8,174 nt of DNA from Pseudoxanthomonas sp. (GCA_026785795.1 JAJAZJ010000308.1:1-8174); one strand, 5' to 3'. Counted from the stretch's first letter, positions 1 through 5,993 are shown. Notes: a model not told the origin generated them from the letters alone. A program made the numbers and translations.

Positions 1-214
1 CCTCCACCTGCGCGGGCACGCCGGGCTGCAGGTCGCGAATGGCGGTGAGCTGGGTGCGGTCCTCGTAGCGCAGCGGCAGGTGCAGCCACAAATCCTGAAG
101 GGTGAGCAGGCCGCGCGCGGCCAGCTTCTCCGCCATCCGCGGACCCACGCCACGCAGCAGGCCGGCGATGGGCTGGTTGAAGGCGGGTTCGTTGCTGCGC
201 GAGGCGTTTGGCAT
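1..214 (-). CDS. recG: ATP-dependent DNA helicase RecG, N-terminal fragment (cut by window edge)
   Basis: Only the first 71 codons are present; the gene continues beyond the left edge. RecG is a monomeric superfamily 2 helicase that remodels stalled replication forks and branch-migrates Holliday junctions. The visible part matches the start of the wedge region: residues about 17-31 read IAGLLRGVGPRMAEK, the helix-hairpin-helix-like opening typical of RecG, followed by the characteristic LPLRYEDRTQL near residues 50-60 and the lead-in to the OB fold. The helicase motifs lie outside the window. The ATG at 214 is the only sensible start, since the codons just upstream contain no start; no strong Shine-Dalgarno is seen, only GGTGG about 14 nt upstream inside a small hairpin. 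It lies 92 bp downstream of ridA on the same strand and is the last visible gene of the gmk-rpoZ-spoT-ridA-recG series. Identification is by motif and context. Confidence 0.88.
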   Translation of the reverse strand, partial: MPNASRSNEPAFNQPIAGLLRGVGPRMAEKLAARGLLTLQDLWLHLPLRYEDRTQLTAIRDLQPGVPAQVE

Positions 215-221
215 CGCGTTA

Positions 222-238
222 GGATGCCCACCGCATCC
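222..238 (-). other. Short perfect hairpin in the recG leader
   Basis: On the minus strand GGATGC and GCATCC form a perfect 6-bp stem with the 5-nt loop GGTGG, ending 7 nt before the recG start codon. The loop holds the only purine-rich Shine-Dalgarno-like bases near the start. There is no T-run after the stem, so it does not look like an intrinsic terminator. A role in setting RecG translation is inference; a 6-bp palindrome can also occur by chance. Confidence 0.3.
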
Positions 239-306
239 GATGAAATCCAGTCAGGGATTGCCGCAAGCGGGCGTGGGGAAGTCGACCCAGATCCACTAAA
301 TGCCGG

Positions 307-699
307 TCATGTCGGCGGATCGAGCACCATCACGGCGTCCACTTCGAACGCCGCACCCTTCGGCAAGGCCGATACCTCGATGGTCGAGCGCGCCGGGAAC
401 GGGGCGTGGAAGTACTCCTGCATGACTGCGTTGACCGCGGCAAAATCGCCCAGATTGGTGAGATACAGGCCAAGCCGCACGATCTGTGACATGGAGCCAC
501 CGCTGGCATCAACCACCGCCTTCAGGTTGTCGAAGGCGCGCCTGGCCTGTACCGAAATGTCGCCTTCCACCAGCAGGCCGGTGGCAGGATCCAGCGGAGT
601 CTGGCCTGAACAGTACACGGTGCTGCCGCTGCGCACCGCCTGGGAATAAGGTCCGATGGGGGCGGGGGCATGGTCGGTCTGGATGATGTGTCGGTTCAT
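307..699 (-). CDS. ridA: RidA/YjgF/UK114-family reactive intermediate (enamine/imine) deaminase
   Basis: A 130-residue protein, the usual length for the family. RidA hydrolyses reactive 2-aminoacrylate-type enamines/imines released by PLP enzymes such as threonine dehydratase, protecting other PLP enzymes in the cytosol; the family acts as a trimer with sites between subunits. Visible family signatures are GPYSQAV (residues 16-22), SGQTPLDPATG (31-41), the FDNLKAVV helix (56-63) and the C-terminal FPARSTIEV with AFEVDAV. By alignment, Arg104 and Glu119 correspond to E. coli RidA Arg105 and Glu120, so the catalytic substrate-anchoring residues are kept; E. coli Cys107 is Thr here. The ATG at 699 is preceded by GGAAG at good spacing. 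The gene begins 46 bp after the spoT stop and lies 92 bp before recG, probably in one transcript. It occupies the place held by trmH in E. coli. The exact substrate cannot be deduced. Confidence 0.93.
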   Translation of the reverse strand: MNRHIIQTDHAPAPIGPYSQAVRSGSTVYCSGQTPLDPATGLLVEGDISVQARRAFDNLKAVVDASGGSMSQIVRLGLYLTNLGDFAAVNAVMQEYFHAPFPARSTIEVSALPKGAAFEVDAVMVLDPPT

Positions 700-745
700 G
701 CGGGCTTCCAGGGCAGCGGACGGGTTCAGTCTAGCGCAGGCGCAC

Positions 746-2914
746 TTATTGCCTTCGCACGCCGTGGACCACGCCCAGCCTGCGCAGCCGGCGCATCACT
801 TCGGCCAGGTGGTTGCGATCGCGGACCTGGATGGAGAAGCGCAGCACCGCGGCGTTGATGTCGCGCTCAAGGTATTCCACCCGATCAATATTGGACTGGC
901 TCTGGGCCACGGCGGCGGCCACCTGCGCCAGTACGCCGGTGCGGTTTTCCACGTCGATCAGCAGTGATGCATCGTAATCACCGGTGACCGCGGCATCCCA
1001 GTCGATCGGGATCCAGCGTTCGGGCGACTTGCGGAACTCGGCCACGTTGGGGCAATCCAGCCGATGCACCACGATGCCCTTGCCGGCGGTGTGGTGGCCC
1101 ATGATTTCGTCGCCCGGGATCGGCTGGCAGCAGTTGGCGAAACTGACCACGCCGCGCTCACTGCCGTTGATCAGGATCTTTTCCTGCGAATGCTTGGAGT
1201 GGCCACCACCACCCAGTTCGGCGTAGGCGGTCAGCGCCTGCGCGGCCTGGGCCGGCATCCAGTTGCCCAGCGCCACGTCGGCCAGGAAGGCCTCCAGGCG
1301 CGGGTAGCGGTGCTCGCTGAGGAATGCCTCCAGGCGCTGCTGCGGCAGCCTTTCCAGCGAGCTGTCCAGCTGCTCCAGCGCGCGGTCCAACATGCGGTGG
1401 CCCAGCTGCACTGCATCCTCGTGTTCAAGCTGCTTGAGCTGGTGGCGGATGGCGGTGCGCGCCTTGCTGGTGACCACGAACTCCAGCCACTGCGGCTTGG
1501 GCGCAGCCGACCTGGCGGTGATGATCTCCACGCTCTGGCCGCTGGCCAGCTTGGTGCGCAGCGGCACCAGCTTCTTGTCCACGCGCGAGGCCACCGCCTG
1601 GTTACCCACGTCGGTATGCACCGCATAGGCGAAATCCAGGGCCGTGGAATTGCGCGGCAGTGACAGGATCTTGCCCTTGGGCGTGAACAGGTAGACCTCG
1701 TCCGGGAACAGATCGACCTTGACGTTGTCAAGGAACTCCAGCGAGGAACCGGCCGCGCGCTGGTTCTCGATCAGCTCCACGATCCAGGCATGGGCGCGGC
1801 TCTGCGCGCTGTTGGCGGTCTGCAGGCCGTACTTGTAGGTCCAGTGCGCGGCGATGCCGCGCTCGGCGATGAGGTCCATCTCCTCGGTGCGGATCTGCAC
1901 CTCGATCGGGGAGCCATACGGCCCGAACAGCACCGTATGCAGCGACTGGTAGCCATTGGCCTTGGGAATGGCGATGAAGTCGCGAAACCGTGAGTCCAGC
2001 GGCTTGTAGGCCGCATGCACCGCGCCAAGCGCGTGATAGCAGTTGGGCACGCTGGACACGACCACGCGGAAACCGAACACGTCCATCAGCTGGTCGAAGC
2101 TTTTGCCTTCGCCGTGCATCTTGCTGTAGATGCTCCACGGGGTCTTGATCCGCCCCACCATGTGATGCTGCAGGCCTTCCTTGTCCAGGCGCTGGGACAG
2201 GTGGGCCTCGATCTGGGCCATCGATTCGCGCCTGACCACCGGCTGGCCGCGGATATGCTTCTCGAGGATGGCGTGCCGCCACGGATACAGGGCGCGGAAG
2301 CCGAGATCCTGCAATTCGGACTTGACCAGGTTCATGCCCAGGCGCTGTGCGATGGGGGCATAGATGTCCAAGGTTTCCTTGGCGATGCGCCTGCGTGACT
2401 CCGCGCCCTGGGCGCCCAGGGTGCGCATGTTGTGCAGGCGGTCGGCCAGCTTGATCATGATTACCCGCAGGTCGCGGGACATGGCCAGCAGCATTTTGCG
2501 GAAACTTTCGGCAGCCGCTTCCTGGCGGTCGCGGAAATGCAGCTTGTCCAGCTTGGTCACGCCCTCGACCAGCTCGGCGACCGATTCGCCAAACTCGGCC
2601 ACGATATCGGCGTGGGTCAGCGGGGTGTCCTCAATGGTGTCATGGAGGATGGCGGCGATCAGGGTCTCGGCATCCAGCCCCAGTTCGGCCAGCACCTGGG
2701 CCACTGCGACCGGGTGGGTAATGTAGGGCTCGCCGGACTTGCGGGTTTGGCCCACGTGCGCATCCGCGCCGACCTTCCAGGCGCGGCGCAGCAGGGCAAG
2801 CTGTTCGGGCGGCAGGTAGCTGGCCACCTGCTCCAGTTGGCGCACGTAGTCCGGCACCTCGCTTGCCTTCAGGGGCGCAAGGACGGCAGGCTTGGCGGAG
2901 CGACCGGGGGACAT
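746..2914 (-). CDS. spoT: Bifunctional (p)ppGpp hydrolase/synthetase SpoT (RelA/SpoT homologue)
   Basis: A full-length long RSH protein of 722 residues that controls (p)ppGpp, the stringent-response alarmone. Domain order is complete. The hydrolase HD domain has YITHP (His67), HDTIED (91-96) and KLADRLHNMRT (Asp158), so hydrolysis should be active. The synthetase domain has GRIKTPWSIYSKM (254-266), the DVFGFR aspartate (Asp278), IPKANGYQSLHT (316-327) and EVQIRTEEMD (338-347), so synthesis also looks intact. A TGS domain spans about 401-467 (DLFPDEVYLFTPKG). A helical segment follows, then a conserved cysteine region (FANCCQPIPGDEI with Cys595/Cys596, and Cys621) and a C-terminal ACT domain from about 648 to 722. 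An intact HD site argues for SpoT or Rel rather than RelA, whose HD motif is degenerate. The ATG at 2914 begins a typical N-terminus. The neighbours rpoZ (109 bp upstream) and ridA (46 bp downstream) are on the same strand. Confidence 0.97.
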   Translation of the reverse strand: MSPGRSAKPAVLAPLKASEVPDYVRQLEQVASYLPPEQLALLRRAWKVGADAHVGQTRKSGEPYITHPVAVAQVLAELGLDAETLIAAILHDTIEDTPLTHADIVAEFGESVAELVEGVTKLDKLHFRDRQEAAAESFRKMLLAMSRDLRVIMIKLADRLHNMRTLGAQGAESRRRIAKETLDIYAPIAQRLGMNLVKSELQDLGFRALYPWRHAILEKHIRGQPVVRRESMAQIEAHLSQRLDKEGLQHHMVGRIKTPWSIYSKMHGEGKSFDQLMDVFGFRVVVSSVPNCYHALGAVHAAYKPLDSRFRDFIAIPKANGYQSLHTVLFGPYGSPIEVQIRTEEMDLIAERGIAAHWTYKYGLQTANSAQSRAHAWIVELIENQRAAGSSLEFLDNVKVDLFPDEVYLFTPKGKILSLPRNSTALDFAYAVHTDVGNQAVASRVDKKLVPLRTKLASGQSVEIITARSAAPKPQWLEFVVTSKARTAIRHQLKQLEHEDAVQLGHRMLDRALEQLDSSLERLPQQRLEAFLSEHRYPRLEAFLADVALGNWMPAQAAQALTAYAELGGGGHSKHSQEKILINGSERGVVSFANCCQPIPGDEIMGHHTAGKGIVVHRLDCPNVAEFRKSPERWIPIDWDAAVTGDYDASLLIDVENRTGVLAQVAAAVAQSQSNIDRVEYLERDINAAVLRFSIQVRDRNHLAEVMRRLRRLGVVHGVRRQ

Positions 2915-2970
2915 GCCGCAAGCCTATGCCAGCGGCCGGTCAACGGCAAATTACGCGGTGCCGGACAGCA

Positions 2971-2994
2971 CACGGCCCGCTTGCGCGGGCCGTG
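2971..2994 (-). other. Strong GC hairpin between rpoZ and spoT (possible weak terminator or RNA processing/stability element)
   Basis: CACGGCCCGC and GCGGGCCGTG form a perfect 10-bp, almost all-GC stem with the 4-nt loop TTGC. It lies 29 nt downstream of the rpoZ stop and 56 nt upstream of the spoT start. The bases after the stem in the direction of transcription (TGCTGTCC) are not a proper U-tract, so classical intrinsic termination is doubtful. It could partly reduce read-through into spoT or protect the 3' end of a short rpoZ message. The structure is certain from sequence; the role is inference. Confidence 0.5.
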
Positions 2995-3023
2995 CAGGGA
3001 ATCGATGCGAAGGCCGCAATCGG

Positions 3024-3323
3024 TCAGTCGTCGCCCTTCGACAGGTCGTCGGCGGCGACCACTTCCGCGGCCGCCCATTCCATCGCTTCGCGCTCGGCGC
3101 GCGCACGCTCGGACTTCTCCACGGTGTCGATCAGCTGGTTATCGATGGTGCGGGCGGCGATTTCGCGCAGGGCCAGCACGGTCGGCTTGTCGTCGCTCTC
3201 GCTATTGTCGATGGTGGGCGGGACGCCATTGGCCAGCTGGCGGGCGCGCTTGGCGGCCATCATGACCAGCTCAAAACGGTTGTCGACGACTTCCAGGCAA
3301 TCTTCTACGGTGATACGGGCCAT
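3024..3323 (-). CDS. rpoZ: DNA-directed RNA polymerase omega subunit
   Basis: A 99-residue protein of normal omega length. Omega binds the beta-prime subunit, helps RNA polymerase assembly and, in E. coli, contributes its extreme N-terminus to (p)ppGpp binding site 1. The N-terminus [20 protein letters not shown] is the canonical omega opening, with the Ala2-Arg3 pair kept. It is followed by [13 protein letters not shown] (21-33) and [13 protein letters not shown] (45-57), which are the conserved omega core, and then by an acidic, alanine-rich tail ending in LSKGDD that reads like xanthomonad omegas. The open frame extends upstream to an ATG at 3419, but homology begins exactly at the ATG at 3323. 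That ATG has GGGAG about 5 nt upstream, so I chose it. It lies between gmk (108 bp upstream) and spoT, linking the polymerase target of (p)ppGpp with the enzyme that makes it. Confidence 0.96.
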   Translation of the reverse strand: MARITVEDCLEVVDNRFELVMMAAKRARQLANGVPPTIDNSESDDKPTVLALREIAARTIDNQLIDTVEKSERARAEREAMEWAAAEVVAADDLSKGDD

Positions 3324-3375
3324 GCGGGCTCCCGGCAGCCCGGGGGCCGCGCGAATTGATACGAAGGGGGCGCGG

Positions 3376-3404
3376 AGTGTACGGCCTGGCCGTTGTAGAT
3401 GCAA
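3376..3404 (-). promoter_or_regulatory. Candidate sigma-70 promoter for rpoZ (in the gmk-rpoZ gap)
   Basis: On the minus strand TTGCAT (plus positions 3399-3404) and TACACT (3376-3381) are separated by exactly 17 bp. Matches to the consensus hexamers are 3/6 and 4/6, acceptable for a high-GC genome but not decisive. Initiation would fall near 3369, giving a leader of about 45 nt before the rpoZ start codon. This would let rpoZ-spoT be expressed independently of gmk. Prediction by eye only. Confidence 0.35.
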
Positions 3405-3431
3405 ACCTATGGGCCGCAAGCGCCTTGCAAT

Positions 3432-4073
3432 TCAGTGACTTGCGTCAACCCCTTCGTCCGCCAGCAGGGCTGAAACCAGCGCGGCGTGGCGCACGACCTG
3501 GGGTTCACGACGCAGGCGACTGGCGCTGAAGATGGCGCACATCTCGTCCACCGCGGTCTGGAACACCTCGTTGACGATCAGGTAGTCGAACTCATCAAAG
3601 TGCGACATTTCCTCGCGAGCCGCGGCCAGGCGCTGCTGGATGACCGCTTCGCTGTCCTGCCCGCGATTGCGCATGCGCTGCTCCAACGCCTGGCGCGACG
3701 GCGGCAGGATGAACACCGCCACCGCATCGGCCACCTTGGCGCGCACCTGGCGGGCACCCTGCCAGTCGATTTCCAGAAGCACGTCCTTGCCTGCCGCCAG
3801 CTGCGGTTCGACCGACTGCCGGGCGGTGCCTTTCCAGTCGCCGTGGACCTGGGCGTATTCGAAGAAGTCCCCGGCCCGGATCATGGCCCTGAATTCATCG
3901 GCGCTGACGAAGTTGTAGTGCTGCGCATGGCGTTCGCCCGGCCGCGGCTGGCGCGAAGTGAACGAGATCGACAGCGCAATCTGCGGATCGCGCGCCAGCA
4001 CCGCGTTGACGATGCTGCTCTTGCCGGCACCGGAGGGCGCGGCGACCACGTAGAGGGTTCCGCGCATGCTCAT
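3432..4073 (-). CDS. gmk: Guanylate kinase
   Basis: A 213-residue protein; guanylate kinase phosphorylates GMP to GDP using ATP in the cytosol. The P-loop is APSGAGKSS (residues 12-20). The GMP-binding region SFTSRQPRPGERHAQHYNF (about 37-55) carries Arg41, Arg44 and Tyr53, and FFEYAQVHGDWKGT (70-83) follows. DVLLEIDWQGARQVR (97-111) holds the conserved aspartate (Asp103), and FILPPS (121-126) with RMRNRGQDSE (133-142) forms the lid region. The usual GNYYGT motif is GDWKGT here, so the tyrosine that contacts GMP phosphate in yeast guanylate kinase (Tyr78) is Lys81. The frame is open upstream to 4178, but that stretch translates an intergenic repeat. The start is the ATG at 4073 or the one at 4067 (MRGTLY), which better matches related proteins; neither has a clear Shine-Dalgarno. 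It lies downstream of yicC and upstream of rpoZ on the same strand. Confidence 0.96.
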   Translation of the reverse strand: MSMRGTLYVVAAPSGAGKSSIVNAVLARDPQIALSISFTSRQPRPGERHAQHYNFVSADEFRAMIRAGDFFEYAQVHGDWKGTARQSVEPQLAAGKDVLLEIDWQGARQVRAKVADAVAVFILPPSRQALEQRMRNRGQDSEAVIQQRLAAAREEMSHFDEFDYLIVNEVFQTAVDEMCAIFSASRLRREPQVVRHAALVSALLADEGVDASH

Positions 4074-4076
4074 GAC

Positions 4077-4195
4077 GGGATGCGGGATGCGGGATTCGGG
4101 ATTCGGAAAAGCATACAGCCCGGCAGCGCAAAAACAGCGATCATCCCGGGAGGCCGGACGCTTTCCCGAATCCCGCATCCCGAATCCCGAATCCC
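4077..4195. repeat. Large inverted repeat of GGGATTC-type heptads filling the yicC-gmk gap
   Basis: The left arm (4077-4111) is five 7-nt units in a row: GGGATGC twice, GGGATTC twice, then GGAAAAG. The right arm (4161-4195), read on the opposite strand, is GGGATTC twice, GGGATGC, GGGATTC, then GGGAAAG. The arms pair over 35 positions with 31 matches around a 49-nt loop, so a long stem can form in either strand. It starts 3 nt from the gmk ATG at 4073 and ends 4 nt short of the yicC stop codon. Heptad repeats of this kind are, to my knowledge, common between genes in xanthomonads. Function is unknown; the position suggests influence on yicC 3'-end formation or gmk translation. Confidence 0.85.
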
Positions 4196-4199
4196 GGCC

Positions 4200-5060
4200 C
4201 TATTCAATGTTCTGCACCTGTTCGCGGATCTGGTCGATCAGCACCTTCAGCTCAACCGCCAGGTTGGTGGTGCGCACATCCACCGACTTGGAGCCCAGCG
4301 TGTTTGCCTCGCGGTTGAACTCCTGCAGCAGGAAGTCCAGGCGCCTGCCCACCGGCTCGGACTGTTTGAGGATGCGGCGGATTTCCTTCACGTGGCTGTC
4401 CAGGCGATCCAGCTCTTCATCCACGTCGAGTTTCTGCAGCCCCAGCACCAGCTCCTGCTCCAGGCGGCCCGGGTCTGCCGGCTGCGCAAGGTCGGCAAGG
4501 CGCGCCTCCAGTTTCTGGCGCTGGCCGGCGCGGATCAGCGGGATCATCTGCCTGGCCTCGTCCGCGCGTGCGGCGATGGCGTCCACGCGCTCGCTGATCG
4601 CCGCCGCGAGTTTTTCGCCTTCGCGTTCGCGCCCTGCCACGAACTGGTCCAGCAGGCTGTCCAGCAGGATCAGGGCCTGGGCCTGCAGCGCCTCGGCATC
4701 CACCGACTTGCTCTGCAGCACGCCGGGATACTGCATCAGGTCGGTGAGTTCCGCCCGCAGCTGCGGAAAATGTGCGTCCAGCTCCTTGGCCACGCCGGCC
4801 AGCTGCCTGACCAGGCTCTGGTTGATCTGGATGGCGCCGTCGCCTTCGGCAGTGCGCAGGCGCAGCGCGAATTCCAGCTTGCCGCGGGCGATGCGGGCGG
4901 CAATGCGCTCGCGCAGCACCGGCTCCAGCACCCGCAACTCCTCGGGCAGGCGCAGACCAAGCTCCAGGAAGCGATGGTTGACCGCACGCAGCTCGCACGC
5001 GAGGGTGCCGCCATCGGTGGGCCGCTCGGCGATGGCGTAGGCAGTCATGCTGCGAATCAT
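4200..5060 (-). CDS. yicC: YicC/YloC-family protein, probable endoribonuclease (DUF1732 C-terminus)
   Basis: A 286-residue protein of usual family length. YicC/YloC proteins are oligomeric and have been reported to act as endoribonucleases in E. coli and Bacillus; older annotation calls them stress-induced proteins. The N-terminus MIRSMTAYA is the family hallmark, followed by ELRAVNHRFLELGLRLPEEL and LEPVLRERIAARIARGKLE. The C-terminal DUF1732 part contains DEELDRLDSHVKEIRRIL, GRRLDFLLQEFNREANTLGSK and the closing AVELKVLIDQIREQVQNIE, very like E. coli YicC. The frame is open to an ATG at 5108, but family homology begins at the ATG at 5060, so I chose it; no strong Shine-Dalgarno is visible. 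It is divergent from rph, as in E. coli, and lies upstream of gmk with an inverted repeat between. Cotranscription with gmk is possible but unproven. Confidence 0.93.
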   Translation of the reverse strand: MIRSMTAYAIAERPTDGGTLACELRAVNHRFLELGLRLPEELRVLEPVLRERIAARIARGKLEFALRLRTAEGDGAIQINQSLVRQLAGVAKELDAHFPQLRAELTDLMQYPGVLQSKSVDAEALQAQALILLDSLLDQFVAGREREGEKLAAAISERVDAIAARADEARQMIPLIRAGQRQKLEARLADLAQPADPGRLEQELVLGLQKLDVDEELDRLDSHVKEIRRILKQSEPVGRRLDFLLQEFNREANTLGSKSVDVRTTNLAVELKVLIDQIREQVQNIE

Positions 5061-5123
5061 GGACAACACCGGTGCTGCGGGAAGCGAATGGTAACCTAGC
5101 CCACCCATGCACCGGACTTATCC
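5061..5123. promoter_or_regulatory. Divergent yicC/rph control region
   Basis: These 63 bp separate the start codons of yicC (leftward) and rph (rightward), so promoters for both genes should lie here or just inside the coding ends. I could not find a convincing pair of -35/-10 hexamers on either strand. An 8-bp palindrome CACCGGTG (5067-5074) and a second CACCGG at 5110-5115 are present but of unknown meaning. The assignment rests on gene orientation, not on recognised motifs. Confidence 0.35.
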
Positions 5124-5864
5124 ATGAGCGTCGCCCGCCCCAGTGGCCGCCTTCCCGAGCAGATGCGCCAGGTCAGCATCCAGCGCGGCTACACCCGCCA
5201 CGCCGAGGGGTCGGTATTGATCAGTTTTGGTGAGACCCGCGTGCTGTGCACGGCCAGCGTGGAGAACCGGGTGCCGGCTTTCCTGCGGGGCAAAGGCGAA
5301 GGCTGGGTGACTGCCGAGTACGGCATGCTGCCGCGTTCCACCCATACCCGCAGCGACCGCGAGGCCGCGCGCGGCAAGCAGGGCGGTCGCACCCTGGAGA
5401 TCCAGCGCCTGATTGGCCGTGCGCTGCGTGCCTGCGTCGACCGCAAGGCGCTGGGCGAGCGCACCATCACCCTGGACTGCGACGTGCTGCAGGCCGATGG
5501 CGGCACCCGCACCGCGGCCATTACCGGCGCCTACGTGGCCCTGGTGGATGCGGTGAACTGGCTGAAAGTACGCAACGAGATCAAGACGGGCAGCGGCGGG
5601 CGCGACCCGATCCACGGCGCCGTCGCGGCGGTCTCGGTCGGCATCTACCGTGGGGTGCCGGTGCTGGATCTGGACTACCCGGAAGACAGCGATTGCGATA
5701 CCGACATGAATCTGGTGATGAATGACGGCGGCGGCTTCATCGAGCTGCAGGGGACGGCCGAGGGCCACGCGTTCCGTCGCGATGAGCTGGACGCGCTGCT
5801 TGCGCTGGGCGAGAAGGGCATGGCTGAACTGTTCACCGCGCAGCGCGCGGCATTGGCAACCTGA
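5124..5864 (+). CDS. rph: Ribonuclease PH
   Basis: A 246-residue protein, slightly longer than the usual 238-241. RNase PH is a phosphorolytic 3'-5' exoribonuclease that trims tRNA and other RNA 3' ends, forming a hexameric ring. The N-terminal [20 protein letters not shown] matches the family start region. Further signatures are [19 protein letters not shown] (40-58), [17 protein letters not shown] (65-81), [16 protein letters not shown] (87-102, with the phosphate-site Arg89), [18 protein letters not shown] (118-135, with Arg129), and the metal-binding acidic stretch [14 protein letters not shown] (183-196). All key residues appear intact, so this is not the frameshifted rph of E. coli K-12. 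The start ATG at 5124 has only a weak CGGA about 8 nt upstream. It diverges from yicC and is followed by rdgB, not pyrE as in enterics. Confidence 0.97.
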   Translation: MSVARPSGRLPEQMRQVSIQRGYTRHAEGSVLISFGETRVLCTASVENRVPAFLRGKGEGWVTAEYGMLPRSTHTRSDREAARGKQGGRTLEIQRLIGRALRACVDRKALGERTITLDCDVLQADGGTRTAAITGAYVALVDAVNWLKVRNEIKTGSGGRDPIHGAVAAVSVGIYRGVPVLDLDYPEDSDCDTDMNLVMNDGGGFIELQGTAEGHAFRRDELDALLALGEKGMAELFTAQRAALAT

Positions 5865-5875
5865 TCGAAAAACGC

Positions 5876-5975
5876 GCAGGAGCGCCCTTTAAGCCCCGCG
5901 GGTACATGGGCGCGAGCTTTTTATTTTCTTGCAATAACGTGAATGGAAAAGCTCGCGCCCATGCGGCGCTCCTAT
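5876..5975. repeat. REP/BIME-like composite palindrome, copy A (rph-rdgB gap)
   Basis: Two inverted GTAG-type units make this element. The outer arms are GCAGGAGCGCC (5876-5886) and GGCGCTCCTAT (5965-5975), with the core AGGAGCGCC pairing perfectly. The inner arms CATGGGCGCGAGCTTTT (5905-5921) and its exact complement (5947-5963) pair over 17 bp around an AT-rich 25-nt loop. The left unit has 18 extra bases (5887-5904, including the palindrome CCCGCGGG) where the right has one. Its left 43 nt match copy B at 39 positions. Such GTAG-headed palindromes resemble REP sequences mobilised by RAYT transposases; no RAYT gene is in the window. Confidence 0.8.
5882..5930 (+). terminator. Possible intrinsic terminator for rph inside repeat copy A
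   Basis: GCGCCC (5882-5887) can pair with GGGCGC (5908-5913) across a 20-nt loop, followed by GAGC and then a T-rich run TTTTTATTTTCTT (5918-5930). This competes with the long 17-bp stem of the same repeat. The T-run is the best in the window, but the stem is short and the loop large, so termination is only a possibility. Confidence 0.3.
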
Positions 5976-5993
5976 CCGTGAGAGGAACGCTGC

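Noticed and set aside
3324..3419. A 32-residue N-terminal extension of omega from an ATG at 3419
   Set aside because: Omega proteins start at MAR; the ATG at 3323 has a good GGGAG ribosome site, and the extension is Arg/Pro-rich intergenic translation.
4074..4178. A 35-residue N-terminal extension of Gmk
   Set aside because: These codons translate one strand of the intergenic inverted repeat (NPESRIPHP-type residues). Guanylate kinase homology begins at MRGTLYVVAAPSG.
4077..4195. Heptad array considered as a CRISPR array or protein-binding iterons
   Set aside because: The 7-nt units are contiguous with no spacers and occur in inverted arms; there are no cas or replication genes nearby.
3486..5099. 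A 537-codon open frame on the plus strand, antisense to gmk and yicC
   Set aside because: It is the shadow of two well-supported genes in GC-rich DNA and also runs through the heptad repeat. Its translation shows no recognisable domain and is rich in His, Gln, Leu and Ala as antisense frames here usually are.
5061..5108. A 16-residue extension of YicC from an ATG at 5108
   Set aside because: The family starts at MIRSMTAYA, and the extension would use up nearly all of the divergent control region.
5118..5768. A 216-codon minus-strand frame opposite rph
   Set aside because: It is the antisense shadow of an intact RNase PH gene and shows no family motif.
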